Shown piece after piece: positions 1 to 8,259 of a stretch of DNA of 45,968 nucleotides. This DNA comes from Myxococcales bacterium (lineage in GTDB: Bacteria; Myxococcota; Myxococcia; Myxococcales; Myxococcaceae). A program made the position numbers and the translations under genes. Every line of letters begins with the position of its first letter. The stretch's first letter is position 1. The stretch lies in the NCBI GenBank assembly GCA_003153055.1, contig PMBV01000119.1, forward strand, positions 151 to 46,118. Direction: 5' to 3'. The notes under the pieces were generated by a model. That model had not been told where the DNA came from and made no database searches. It saw only the letters and a program-made list of their open reading frames with translations.

Positions 1-1671
1 CAGCCGCTTGAAGAGAATGCACACGTGGCGGGGCGCCACCGGCACGCGCTCACCGGGCCCCTCCTCGATGGTCCAGCCACTCTTCTGCACCAGCCACTCG
101 ATGAAGGCCCCCACCACCGAGGGCACTGACGCCTCGAGAGACTCCTTGGTGACCGTGCCCTTGGGCGTGAAGGGAAACGGCGCTGGCAGCGCGATGATCG
201 ACGGCTGCCCCTCGTGGCTGTCGCGCCAGAGGCCCAGAGGCACGTAGGTGGCCTGGGCGCCGCCCACCGTCGTCATCGCCTGCTCGAAGGCTCCGTTGAT
301 GGCCGCCTGAATTCCCGGGGTGCCGCGGAAGCTGGTGGAGAGGTACTGGAGCTTCGCCCCTTGGCCCAGCAGGTGAGCCTTGACACGCTCGTACAGCATC
401 ACGTCGGCGCGACGGAACCGGTAGATGGACTGCTTGGGGTCGCCCACCACGAAGAGCTTGCCCGGCGCGCAACGGGACCTCATGGCCACGTCCTCGGCCG
501 GGTCATCGGCAGCGAGGAGCAACACGAGCTCACTCTGGAGTGGGTCCGTATCTTGGAACTCGTCGACGAAGAGGCGGCTGAAGCGACGCTGGAGCCCGGC
601 GCGCACGGCCTCATGGCCCCGCACCAGGTTCCTCGTCTTGACCAGCAGGTCGACGAAGTCGAGCACGCCACGACGGGCCTTCTCGACCTCGTAGGCCGAC
701 ACCACCGGTTGGAGCTCGGCCTTGAGGCAGGCGGCCACGTCGGCGTCGGCGTCACGGAGGAAGCGGGAGAGCTCGGCGAAGGCCGCGTCTCGCACCGACA
801 CCGCCTCGCTCTCGGACACACCGTTGAAGGTGACTCCGACGGGCCCGACGGTCCACCGGCGGCTGTAGCCGACGAGCTCGGCCAGCTGGGCCTCGAGCCC
901 GTCGTAGTCTCGCGGCGCCACGGCCTCCCGGTGGCGGAGGTCGTCGACCAGGCGTTGGGTCTCGAACACCGTCTCGGCGAACCAGGCCTTGTTCCCTCGC
1001 ACCGTCAACCTGCCGGCGAAGGCGGCCAGGGGAATGAGCCGCTCGATGACGGCGTCGAGCCTCGCGTCGCGGTCGAAGGGCTCCCGGCGCCATGGGGCCG
1101 CGAAGTCACGGTGCTCCACGAGCGCCGCGGTGGCCGAGGCGAGGAGCCGGCGCGGGGCCCCCTCGTCGCGCCCTCTCGCCCGGCGGCGGAGCACCCGGCG
1201 AATGCCCTCGGGTGGGTGACGGAGCAGCTCCTGAAACTGGCGATCGAAGACGACGGCGAGGATGGCCTCCGAGTCTTGCTGGGAGGCGACCTCGAACAGC
1301 GGGTCGACCCCCGCCTCCACCGGGTACTCGCGGAGGAAGTCGGCGCACAGCCCGTGAATGGTGCCGATGCGCGCCACCTCGAGGGCCTCGAGGGCGCTCA
1401 CCAGCCGCGACACCTCGGTCGGGCCCCGGCTCTCTCTACGAGCGGTCTCGAGCTCGTCGCGCAGCCGCAGCTTCATCTCGCCGGCCGCCTTCTCGGTGAA
1501 GGTGACCGCGATGATCTCCGGCAACGAAGCGCGGCCCGTCTCCACTACCTTGACGATGCGGCGCACCAACACCGTCGTCTTGCCGGTGCCCGCGGCGGCC
1601 TCCACCACGAACGTGGAGTCGAGATCCTCGAGGAGCTCGCGTCGAGCCTGGTCGTCGCCGGGAACCTTCAT
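1..1671 (-). CDS. AddA/RecB-like UvrD-family helicase, 3' end cut by window edge
   Basis: A superfamily 1 helicase of the RecB/AddA type, which unwinds DNA from double-strand breaks for recombinational repair in the cytoplasm. The 557 visible residues begin at an ATG at 1671. They show a Walker A motif AAAGTGKTT (Lys31), motif Ia AVTFTEKAAGEMK, Walker B VDEFQDTDPLQ (Asp370-Glu371) and motif III VVGDPKQSIYRFRRAD. The C-terminal half, where motifs IV-VI and any PD-(D/E)XK nuclease domain would lie, is outside the window. It is the third gene of a minus-strand set: an AddB-like nuclease, then a small membrane protein, then this gene 40 nt later. That pairing favours an AddA-type partner over a lone UvrD. 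The symbol is left blank because the nuclease domain cannot be seen. Helicase assignment is firm; the AddA role is inferred from the neighbour. Confidence 0.88.
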   Translation of the reverse strand, partial: MKVPGDDQARRELLEDLDSTFVVEAAAGTGKTTVLVRRIVKVVETGRASLPEIIAVTFTEKAAGEMKLRLRDELETARRESRGPTEVSRLVSALEALEVARIGTIHGLCADFLREYPVEAGVDPLFEVASQQDSEAILAVVFDRQFQELLRHPPEGIRRVLRRRARGRDEGAPRRLLASATAALVEHRDFAAPWRREPFDRDARLDAVIERLIPLAAFAGRLTVRGNKAWFAETVFETQRLVDDLRHREAVAPRDYDGLEAQLAELVGYSRRWTVGPVGVTFNGVSESEAVSVRDAAFAELSRFLRDADADVAACLKAELQPVVSAYEVEKARRGVLDFVDLLVKTRNLVRGHEAVRAGLQRRFSRLFVDEFQDTDPLQSELVLLLAADDPAEDVAMRSRCAPGKLFVVGDPKQSIYRFRRADVMLYERVKAHLLGQGAKLQYLSTSFRGTPGIQAAINGAFEQAMTTVGGAQATYVPLGLWRDSHEGQPSIIALPAPFPFTPKGTVTKESLEASVPSVVGAFIEWLVQKSGWTIEEGPGERVPVAPRHVCILFKRL

Positions 1672-1711
1672 CGTTCCCCGCGCACCATACCCGGGCTCGG
1701 CGGGCCTTGAG

Positions 1712-2020
1712 TCACCGAGTGGCGCGGGTCCCCTGCTTCCCCTGGCTGGCGGCACGAGCGCCGGTGAGCGGACGCTTCTTAGCCGGAGCATCGGAGTCCG
1801 AGTCGGCGTCAGAGTCGGAGGGCTCCTCCTCGGTCACCGCGGGCGCCGCCGCCGGTGCCTCGGCCACGTCTTGCGGCACGCCAACTTGGGCTCGACCCGA
1901 GAACAACACCTGTGGCGCGAACTCGTAGATCGAAACTGCGACAATGGCACACACGGCCAGCACCCACGCCAATATGGCTCGGGCGCGGGAAGTGCTCGAA
2001 GTTTGGGGAGTGGTTTTCAT
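1712..2020 (-). CDS. Small single-pass membrane protein between the AddB- and AddA-like genes
   Basis: A 102-residue protein of unknown function. It has a short polar N-terminus (MKTTPQTSST), one hydrophobic segment at about residues 15-38 (AILAWVLAVCAIVAVSIYEF region), then a low-complexity tail with an acidic Ser/Asp stretch (EEPSDSDADSDSD) and a basic, Lys/Arg-rich end. I take the ATG at 2020. A TTG at 2068 in the same frame would add 16 residues and bring the start to 17 nt after the AddB-like stop. It sits in the same orientation between the two recombination genes, so it is probably co-transcribed with them. Codon use matches the neighbours. No family is recognised; a membrane anchor or a chance passenger are both possible. 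Confidence 0.6.
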   Translation of the reverse strand: MKTTPQTSSTSRARAILAWVLAVCAIVAVSIYEFAPQVLFSGRAQVGVPQDVAEAPAAAPAVTEEEPSDSDADSDSDAPAKKRPLTGARAASQGKQGTRATR

Positions 2021-2084
2021 GCGCGACAGACTGACGCCATGCGTTGCCGGCCACGAGGTGGGAATCAACCTACCAACCGAGCAG

Positions 2085-5000
2085 TCAGGGCAAGCGGCGC
2101 AGTGCCATGAGTGGTTCTACTTCCTTCCGTATCGTTTTCTTGGTCTGTCGCGCCCTTCGCTCTTCGTCGGGCCCACACACCGGGCTGTAGTCACACCACC
2201 GACATTCACCGTCAGCGGGAAGCGCGGGGAAGAAGCCCTGCTCGAGGGCGGTGCGAATGGTGAGAATGACCTGGCCCATGGCCTCGCGGGCGCGAGCATC
2301 GAGTGGGGTCGAGACGTTGGTGAAGCCACCGAGCTGGGTGAGGTACGAGAGGCGTCCGGCCTCGACGGGGTGCCCGGGGAGGAGCTGCTCGAGCACGAGG
2401 GCGTAGAGCGCGGGCTGGAGGTGCCTCCCACCGCCCACCACGTTGCCGGGCTTGGCCCTGGCGCGGCCGGTCTTGTAGTCGGTGGCGCGGAGCGTGCCCT
2501 TGGCGCTCAGCTCGACCAAGTCGATGGAGCCGCGGAGCTGGAGCCCGTGCACCAATGGCACCGGGGTGGTGACGCTGGAGGGATCTTGCTGCTCGCGCGG
2601 CTGGAGCCCGAAGCCGAGCTCGAAGCGCCATGGGGCCCACCCGGCATCGTCGGCCACCCGCCGCAGCCATTCACGGAGATCAGCCCGCAGGAGGGCGATG
2701 CCGTCTTTCCACACCTGCTCGATGGCGGGCACGAAGTCGTCGGCGAACTTGGCGGTCACCTGGTCGATGACGGCGTCGAGGCGCTTGAAGACATCGGTGA
2801 GGGTCGCGGCGCTCACCGGGACGCCGGCGTCGCGGAGCTGGCTCTGCAGAACGTAGAGCACCTCGTGAGTCATGGAGCCCTTCTCGAGGGGCCCGAGCTC
2901 CTCGACCTCGCCGGGAATCTCGAGCGGGGCGAGGCGCTGAATGGCGGAGAGGAAGAAGCGGTACGGGCAGGCAGCGAACTGCTCGAGGGCAGTGGGAGAG
3001 AAGGGCCGGGCCGAGAGCTGGTGGGCCTCGAGGGCCTGGCGGGCTTGAGCGGAGGGCGCGACCAGGCCGTCGGCGAAGGTGAGGCGCGATTGGGTCCACC
3101 GGGCGTACCTCGCCCTGAGCGAGCGTCGCAGCGCCGGGTTCACCTCGAGGAGATAGCGAGCGCGACCTCGAACGCCGCCGCTCTTGGCGCGGAAGAGATC
3201 GGCCAGCACCGAGAGATCGTACTCGGTGGCGTCGATGGCCCGCGCTGCGGCCTCGGGGGCTGGCCAGGCGAGCCGCGCGTGACCTTCGAGCTCGGCCCGA
3301 CGTTGCAGCGCCTCGTAGCCGGGCAGCGCGCCTTCAACCGCCTGGGCCGCCTCGAGCGCGTAGAACGACGGCACCCGCGGGCGGCCGTGCTCGACGTCGA
3401 TGCGAGGCCAGGACAGCACCGCGCGGACCCGGGCCGCCCCCACGGCGACCTGGAGGGCGAGGCGCTCGCGGGCGATGCGGGCGGCGTTGGTGTCGAGACG
3501 GCCGTCCACAGAGGCGCGCGCCGCGTCGGAGAGCAGGGGATCCTCTCGCACCTTCTGGGGGAAGAGGCGCTCGGCGAGGCCGGGCACGAAGACGACGTCG
3601 AAGTCGAGGCCCAGCACCTCGCTCACCGGGGTCACGAAGATGCACCCGTAGCGGCGAGTGCCGGGGGCGTCGGTCAGCTCGGACAGCCGGGGCGCCAACA
3701 CCGAGCGCACCTCGGCGAGCTCCACCGGCCCGACGATGGACATGGGCCCCAGCTCGTGGAGAATGGCGAGCACCCGCCGAGGCTCCTTGAGGGCGCGGCT
3801 GGCCAAGGCGCCGAGGCGTTCGAGCCACTCGCCCCACTTGGCGCGGCGAGGGAGCCCGGCGAGGAGCTCGAGCAAGGGAAGCGCGAAGGCCGACAGCGCC
3901 TCGAGATCGCCCAGCTGACGCTCGACCCGCTGGCGCTGGGCGTCGGACAGCGCGGGGGACTCCAGCTCGGCGAGCTTGGTGTTCCGGAGGCCGGCGAGGC
4001 GCCGTCTCCAGCGGTCCACCCCTCCGATGACGGCGGCGTCGATGATGAGGCGCTCCCACTTTCGGGGCGCCCGGAGCTGGCCGCTCTGCACGGGCCCTTC
4101 CACTTCGGCCTCGATCTCCGGTTCCTCCGCCGGCGCGAGGACGTCGTCGGCGCTGGGCAGCAACGTCTCTCCGAGGGGCCGCTCGTAGCGCTCCTCGGCA
4201 GACCTGGCCGGTGGTGGGGCACCGGTGGCGTCGGCCGGCGGAACCTGGGCGAGCGAGAGGTACTCCGAGAAGCGTCGCGCCGACAGCCGCTCCTCGGCGC
4301 AGTGGAGCAAGGCCAACAGGGCGCGGCCGGAGGGGTCGGGAATGGGAATGCCCGAGGTGAAGTGGGCGGGAATCTCGGCGCGGCGAAAGGCCTCCTCGAG
4401 GGGCGCCCGGTAGACTGACGGCGCGCGGAGCACCACGGCCATGCGATCGAAGGGCATGCCCGAGGCGCCCAGCTCGAGAGCCCGTCGGGCGATCTCCACG
4501 CACTCCCTCGCCTCGCCAGGAGCGGAGAAGAGATCGGCCAGCTGGTGGGTGGCATCCTCCCGCTCCGAGGTGAACAGGTTGTGCTGGAGGGCGCGAAGTG
4601 GCGAACGGGCCGGGTCGACGAGGTGTTGAGGCGCGACGCCGAGGGTGCTCGAGAGCGAGCGCACCGCCGCCTCGTCGGCGCGGGGAGCAGTGGCCACGAC
4701 GTCGGCCGTCGCTCTGACGAGGGCGGTGACGAAGGACTCCTCGACCCCCGGCTGGGGCGAGACGTCGAGGAGCACCAACGGCGCGTGGGTCGGCCGGACG
4801 GCCTCCCTGGCGAGCTCGAAGACGGCGGCGTGGTCGACCAGGCGCGCCTCTTCGAGGGCGTCGTCGAACATCGTCATGGCCGCCGCCAGGGCCGGCTCGA
4901 GGCGCACGGGAGAGAGCGAGAGGGCCCGAGCCTCGGCCACGGTGCGCGCGAGGGCCGCGGCGAGCCCAGGGCGGCCCACCAAGGGCGTGAGGCGGCCGAG

Positions 5001-5312
5001 GAGCTTCGCCTCGTCGAGACGGAACACGACTCGGGCCCACAGGGCGTCGAGAGAGAGGGATGTAGCGAGGGTAAAGCCCCGCTCAAGGAGCGTCGGGCGG
5101 GCCAGCTCGGTCGCGGCGCGAAACAGCGTCAGGCGTCGCCAGCCGAAGACGGGTCGATTGAGAGAGCGCACCAGCTCAGAGCCCGCCTCGGAGCTCGGTG
5201 CGACGAGGAGCGCCGGGGCGCCCGCATCGAACGCGGTGAGGTGCTCACGGGTGCGAGCGAGGCGCAGACCGGCCTGGTCGGAGATGTAGAGGGCGCGCAC
5301 GGGACGAATCAA
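2085..5312 (-). CDS. AddB-like PD-(D/E)XK exonuclease with Fe-S cluster cysteines
   Basis: The likely partner of the AddA-like helicase in end resection of double-strand breaks. The C-terminus carries the RecB-family nuclease motif ATDYKTG (Asp945, Lys947) and four cysteines: Cys782 in AACPYRFF, and Cys1037, Cys1040 and Cys1046 in ECRWCDYSPVC. The C-x2-C-x5-C spacing is that of the iron-sulfur staple known in AddB nucleases. The N-terminus (ALLVAPSSEAGSELV) has no Walker A lysine, so the helicase fold is probably inactive as an ATPase. Length is 1075 residues from a TTG at 5312; a GTG at 5300 (VRALYISDQAG) is an equally plausible start and neither has a clear ribosome site. The nuclease class is secure. 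Calling it AddB rather than a generic RecB-like nuclease rests on length, cysteine pattern and gene order. Confidence 0.85.
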   Translation of the reverse strand: MIRPVRALYISDQAGLRLARTREHLTAFDAGAPALLVAPSSEAGSELVRSLNRPVFGWRRLTLFRAATELARPTLLERGFTLATSLSLDALWARVVFRLDEAKLLGRLTPLVGRPGLAAALARTVAEARALSLSPVRLEPALAAAMTMFDDALEEARLVDHAAVFELAREAVRPTHAPLVLLDVSPQPGVEESFVTALVRATADVVATAPRADEAAVRSLSSTLGVAPQHLVDPARSPLRALQHNLFTSEREDATHQLADLFSAPGEARECVEIARRALELGASGMPFDRMAVVLRAPSVYRAPLEEAFRRAEIPAHFTSGIPIPDPSGRALLALLHCAEERLSARRFSEYLSLAQVPPADATGAPPPARSAEERYERPLGETLLPSADDVLAPAEEPEIEAEVEGPVQSGQLRAPRKWERLIIDAAVIGGVDRWRRRLAGLRNTKLAELESPALSDAQRQRVERQLGDLEALSAFALPLLELLAGLPRRAKWGEWLERLGALASRALKEPRRVLAILHELGPMSIVGPVELAEVRSVLAPRLSELTDAPGTRRYGCIFVTPVSEVLGLDFDVVFVPGLAERLFPQKVREDPLLSDAARASVDGRLDTNAARIARERLALQVAVGAARVRAVLSWPRIDVEHGRPRVPSFYALEAAQAVEGALPGYEALQRRAELEGHARLAWPAPEAAARAIDATEYDLSVLADLFRAKSGGVRGRARYLLEVNPALRRSLRARYARWTQSRLTFADGLVAPSAQARQALEAHQLSARPFSPTALEQFAACPYRFFLSAIQRLAPLEIPGEVEELGPLEKGSMTHEVLYVLQSQLRDAGVPVSAATLTDVFKRLDAVIDQVTAKFADDFVPAIEQVWKDGIALLRADLREWLRRVADDAGWAPWRFELGFGLQPREQQDPSSVTTPVPLVHGLQLRGSIDLVELSAKGTLRATDYKTGRARAKPGNVVGGGRHLQPALYALVLEQLLPGHPVEAGRLSYLTQLGGFTNVSTPLDARAREAMGQVILTIRTALEQGFFPALPADGECRWCDYSPVCGPDEERRARQTKKTIRKEVEPLMALRRLP

Positions 5313-5386
5313 CTCGTGGGCGAAGGAAGATGCAATCGGGAGTGTCGAGGTCCAGCCCTACGATCCGTCGAACAAGAGAGCGTCCC

Positions 5387-5527
5387 TCAACGGCGCCGCG
5401 CCGCCACCAGGCTCCGGTCACCCACCGGAGGCGTGGCCACGGTGACGGCCTCCAAGCCGGCGGCTTCGAGCAGGCGGCCCGGCGCGAGACGCTGCCCCGC
5501 GCGGCGAGCTCTGAAACGAACGGCCAT
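5387..5527 (-). CDS. Possible 46-residue basic ORF in the gap between serpin and AddB-like genes
   Basis: The 266-nt gap between the serpin stop and the AddB-like start holds one short minus-strand frame, MAVRFRARRAGQRLAPGRLL onward, with Arg-rich, G/C-ending codons. It lies in the same frame as the serpin and directly beyond its stop. The serpin already ends in a normal family C-terminus, so this is not a missing part of it. No ribosome-binding site stands out. It may be a real small gene, the remnant of an older gene, or chance. Confidence 0.18.
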   Translation of the reverse strand: MAVRFRARRAGQRLAPGRLLEAAGLEAVTVATPPVGDRSLVAARRR

Positions 5528-5578
5528 CTCACGCGGCGGCAACAGCCCGGTGAGTGCCGCCGGTCGCAGCTCGAGGGG

Positions 5579-6847
5579 TCAGCGGGGGTCCACCACCCGG
5601 CCGAGGAAGGCGATGGTCCCGGTGGTGGTGTCGCGGATGGCAAAGAGGAACGGCCGGTCGACGGTGATGGTGACCTTCTGGCCCGGCGCCGACGCGCCAG
5701 CCAGGACGACGGCGGTCGCCGCGGCCGCCTCGGTGCCGATCTCGTCCACTCCGACGTAGGACTGGTGAATGACGTCGCTGAAGAAGAGCCGCTCGGCGGT
5801 GGTGATGCCGCTGAAGTCGGCCTTCGAGGCATCGAAGGCGTCGGTGAGGCCGAGGGCCGTGAGCGCGGGGACCAGGCTCTTGCCCCAGTGGAAGGAGAAC
5901 TTCGGGAGCGACAGGGTCACCTCGCGCTTGCCCAGCGACGCGTCGAGGGCGGCGAGCTGCTCGGGTCCGAAGGACTGCTCGAAGGCGTCGAAGGTCCCCC
6001 TGGCGGGGACGATCACCAGCATGGCGAAGTGGCTGTCGCGGTACGGCAGCTCGACCGCGTCGAAGCTGGCGCCGGTCACAGCCCTCGTCTCGAGCCCTCC
6101 GTGGAGCGTGGGGACGCTCGTCGTCTCGCCACCCAGGAGCGTAAAGTTCGACGGCGTCGTTTGGCGGGCATCGAACTGAGTGGCCCAGGTCCCCTTGAAG
6201 TAGACGGCGTTGACCAGCACGAGGCGGGTCGAGGGGTCGACGCTCCCGGCCGGGAGGAGGTCGCGGATCTTCTGCTCCGTCTCCTCGGCGACCCACTGGT
6301 TGATGGCGAGCCGCGCCGGCTCAGCCGCCGTCCGGAAGTCGGCGAGCTTGACGCCTACGCCAAAGGAGCGGGCCAGCGTGTCGAGGTAGGTGGGCTCGAG
6401 GCTCAGGCCCTTCTGCGCCCAGGCAGCGTTGGCCAGACGGAGGCTGAACGGCGCGCAGGGGGGGAAGACGCAGGCCGCCGGCGTCATGAGCGCGAGGTCG
6501 ATGGCGTCGAGCGCGGGAGCGAAGCGATCGGCCGGGAGCGCGAAGTGCAGCGCGCTTGCGAGCTGTGTCGCCGTCTCGCCGCGGGCGCCGACGTACGTCA
6601 TCCCCAGGGCCAGCGACACGCTGTACGGTGACGTCATCAGGTTCTGGCCCGGCGAGACCAGCTGGCGGTGCAGCGCGAAGGCGAAGGCGGTGTTCCCGTC
6701 AACCACCGAGGCGACGTCGGCGGCCGGGGCGGCTGGAGAGGTGTCACGAGCGAGGCTGGAGCGCGCCTCCTCAGGGGTGGAGGGGCTTGTGATTCGCTGC
6801 CCGCAGCCGATGAACATGAGCGCTACTACCCCGAGCAGTCGATACAC
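5579..6847 (-). CDS. Serpin-family protease inhibitor, predicted lipoprotein
   Basis: A 422-residue serpin. Serpins trap target proteases by cleavage of an exposed reactive loop. Family marks are NAVYFKGTWATQF, the hinge GTEAAAATAVVL (about residues 371-382), and the C-terminal PFLFAIRDTTTG and FLGRVV. The small-residue hinge is what inhibitory members have, so it is likely active. The scissile bond lies somewhere in the AGASAPG stretch, suggesting cleavage after a small residue, but this loop is about three residues longer than in alpha-1-antitrypsin, so P1 is uncertain. The start is a GTG at 6847 with AAAGGGG eight bases upstream. The first 15 residues form a lipoprotein signal (VYRLLGVVALMFIGC, Cys15), placing the protein on the cell surface or in the periplasm. 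A longer frame to 6937 lacks a sensible signal. Confidence 0.93.
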   Translation of the reverse strand: MYRLLGVVALMFIGCGQRITSPSTPEEARSSLARDTSPAAPAADVASVVDGNTAFAFALHRQLVSPGQNLMTSPYSVSLALGMTYVGARGETATQLASALHFALPADRFAPALDAIDLALMTPAACVFPPCAPFSLRLANAAWAQKGLSLEPTYLDTLARSFGVGVKLADFRTAAEPARLAINQWVAEETEQKIRDLLPAGSVDPSTRLVLVNAVYFKGTWATQFDARQTTPSNFTLLGGETTSVPTLHGGLETRAVTGASFDAVELPYRDSHFAMLVIVPARGTFDAFEQSFGPEQLAALDASLGKREVTLSLPKFSFHWGKSLVPALTALGLTDAFDASKADFSGITTAERLFFSDVIHQSYVGVDEIGTEAAAATAVVLAGASAPGQKVTITVDRPFLFAIRDTTTGTIAFLGRVVDPR

Positions 6848-6947
6848 GATGAGAGCCCCTTTCCAGTGAGAGACCCGGTGGCGTTGCAGTGAGCGGGCCA
6901 GCAGTCCGCCCAGCAATTCCGGCCTCATGGCCGCCACTGGGCCTCAG

Positions 6948-6977
6948 AGAATACGCCGGCCCCTCTCAGAATTCCAA
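6948..6977 (-). promoter_or_regulatory. Candidate sigma-70-like promoter for the serpin gene
   Basis: On the minus strand, TTGGAA (6977-6972) and TATTCT (6953-6948) are separated by 18 nt, each matching the housekeeping consensus at four of six positions. It lies about 100 nt upstream of the GTG start. The rest of the 230-nt gap between the serpin and the next gene (6848-7077) shows nothing else recognisable. In a high-GC genome such matches are less frequent by chance, but this is still only a sequence match. Confidence 0.35.
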
Positions 6978-7077
6978 GGTCGAGCAGTGACTGCCACCAC
7001 GCTCTCACCGACGACGTCCGCGAATTCGAACGGGTGCGCGGACTGAAGGTCGAGAACTGGGCGCGCTCGGGCTGACG

Positions 7078-8259
7078 TCACGGGCTCGGTGGAAACGCCG
7101 CCTTGATCGCGTTGAAGAGCGGCATGGGATTGGCGCGCAGCCGTGGCTTCTGCTCGATGTGAACGAGGCGCCCGTACGTGGTGCCCATCTTCGTGCATGC
7201 AGCGGCCTCGCTCGCGCCGGCGGTGAAGCGCGCCTCGACATTGTCGATGGCGCACAGCTTACACGTCGTGGTGGGGTAGCCCGCGCCGCACCGTCCCACC
7301 ACCGTGCCCGCCTGCTCCAGGGCGGCTGCCAGGTTCGCGGTGGGCCCCGCGTCCGAGAACGTTCCCGAGCCGTCCGACAGCAGCGCGTCCGGACACGACG
7401 CGTCGTTGGTGTGCACCTGCACGAAGGGCGAGGGACGCGCCTGCGAGAGCGCCGCGTGCACGCCCCAGAACGGGTTCTTGGTGGAGTGCGCCGCGTCGGT
7501 CTCCCGGAAAGGCGCGGCCGTGCCCGCACTGCACACGTCCGTGGTGCCGTCACAGCCGCTCGTTTTGGAGCTCGCGCAGCGATGCGTGCCAGCCATCATG
7601 AAGATCTCCGCGCGGGCTGACGAGAACAACGCTGCCGCCTCGTCCTCCGTGTTGGTGTCGGCCAGCGGATGCGGCGCCTGCACCACCAGGTCACGCGTGA
7701 CGCGCGCCCGATGCCTGCGCGCCGCGTAGGTCCCGTAGAAGACCCGGGGCGCGGCGTTTCCGATCGCGTCCAGCTCTGCCACGACGAGGATGTCGTCTCC
7801 CTGATCCTCGAGCGCGAACACTCGGTACGACGGTGGAAGCGGGCACATCTCCGTGCTGTTGAACGTGAGCGCCACCAGAACCTGCGCAGCGAAGACGTCT
7901 CGGTCCGCATCGCTCGGCATGGTCATTGCGCCCGCTTCCGCGATGTGTTGGCTCATGGCGACTGTCACGCGATTCACCACCTCCGCGAAGGTGATGCCGA
8001 GCGGCGTGGCGTGACACGTCGGCGGCAGTCCTCCGTCCGTCGGCGGCAGTCCCGCGTCCGTCCGCGTCGGTCCTGCGTCGGTCGGCGTCGGTCCGGCGTC
8101 CACCGCCGCGTCGGCCGTCGAGGCGTCCGCCCCCACGCTCGCGTCGCTCCGAGCAAGGTGCCGTTCGTCGATGCCGACGACCCCCTCACAGCCCTCGGCG
8201 ATCAGGAGCCCCGCGGAGCAGGCGGCGACAACGAGGAGCGCGGGGGCGCGGAGGTACAC
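7078..8259 (-). CDS. Lipoprotein of unknown function with TDAG-repeat linker
   Basis: A 393-residue exported protein starting at GTG 8259. The N-terminus is a lipoprotein signal (LLIAEGC, Cys24) followed by EGVVGIDERH, a sequence style common in Myxococcota surface lipoproteins. Residues about 38-82 are an Ala/Asp linker that turns into PTPTDAG, PTRTDAG and LPPTDGG units. The globular part has spaced His/Asp/Cys motifs: APHPLADTNTEDEAA, MAGTHRCAS, TDAAHSTKNPFWGVH and FVQVHTND. Their order (H-x-x-D, THR, AHS, QVH) suggests a metal-dependent hydrolase fold, but I do not recognise the family and this is inference. Eight or more cysteines after the linker fit disulfides in an exported protein. 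It is read in the same direction as the serpin, 230 nt upstream of it, so they need not form one operon. Confidence 0.82.
   Translation of the reverse strand: MYLRAPALLVVAACSAGLLIAEGCEGVVGIDERHLARSDASVGADASTADAAVDAGPTPTDAGPTRTDAGLPPTDGGLPPTCHATPLGITFAEVVNRVTVAMSQHIAEAGAMTMPSDADRDVFAAQVLVALTFNSTEMCPLPPSYRVFALEDQGDDILVVAELDAIGNAAPRVFYGTYAARRHRARVTRDLVVQAPHPLADTNTEDEAAALFSSARAEIFMMAGTHRCASSKTSGCDGTTDVCSAGTAAPFRETDAAHSTKNPFWGVHAALSQARPSPFVQVHTNDASCPDALLSDGSGTFSDAGPTANLAAALEQAGTVVGRCGAGYPTTTCKLCAIDNVEARFTAGASEAAACTKMGTTYGRLVHIEQKPRLRANPMPLFNAIKAAFPPSP
8024..8110 (-). repeat. Short tandem repeat encoding (T/P)-D-(A/G)-G units
   Basis: Degenerate repeats of about 18-21 nt (GTCGGCGGCAGTCC-like and GTCGGTCC-like units on the plus strand) encode consecutive PTDAG/PPTDGG units in the lipoprotein linker. 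They are likely to vary in copy number between strains. Confidence 0.7.

Noticed and set aside
214..1710. Long plus-strand open frame opposite the AddA-like gene
   Set aside because: It is the antisense shadow of the helicase frame, rich in His/Leu/Gly/Glu as expected from a GC-rich complementary strand; all helicase motifs are on the minus strand.
1944..4418. 824-codon plus-strand open frame opposite the AddB-like gene
   Set aside because: Shadow of the nuclease gene with no motif or sensible start.
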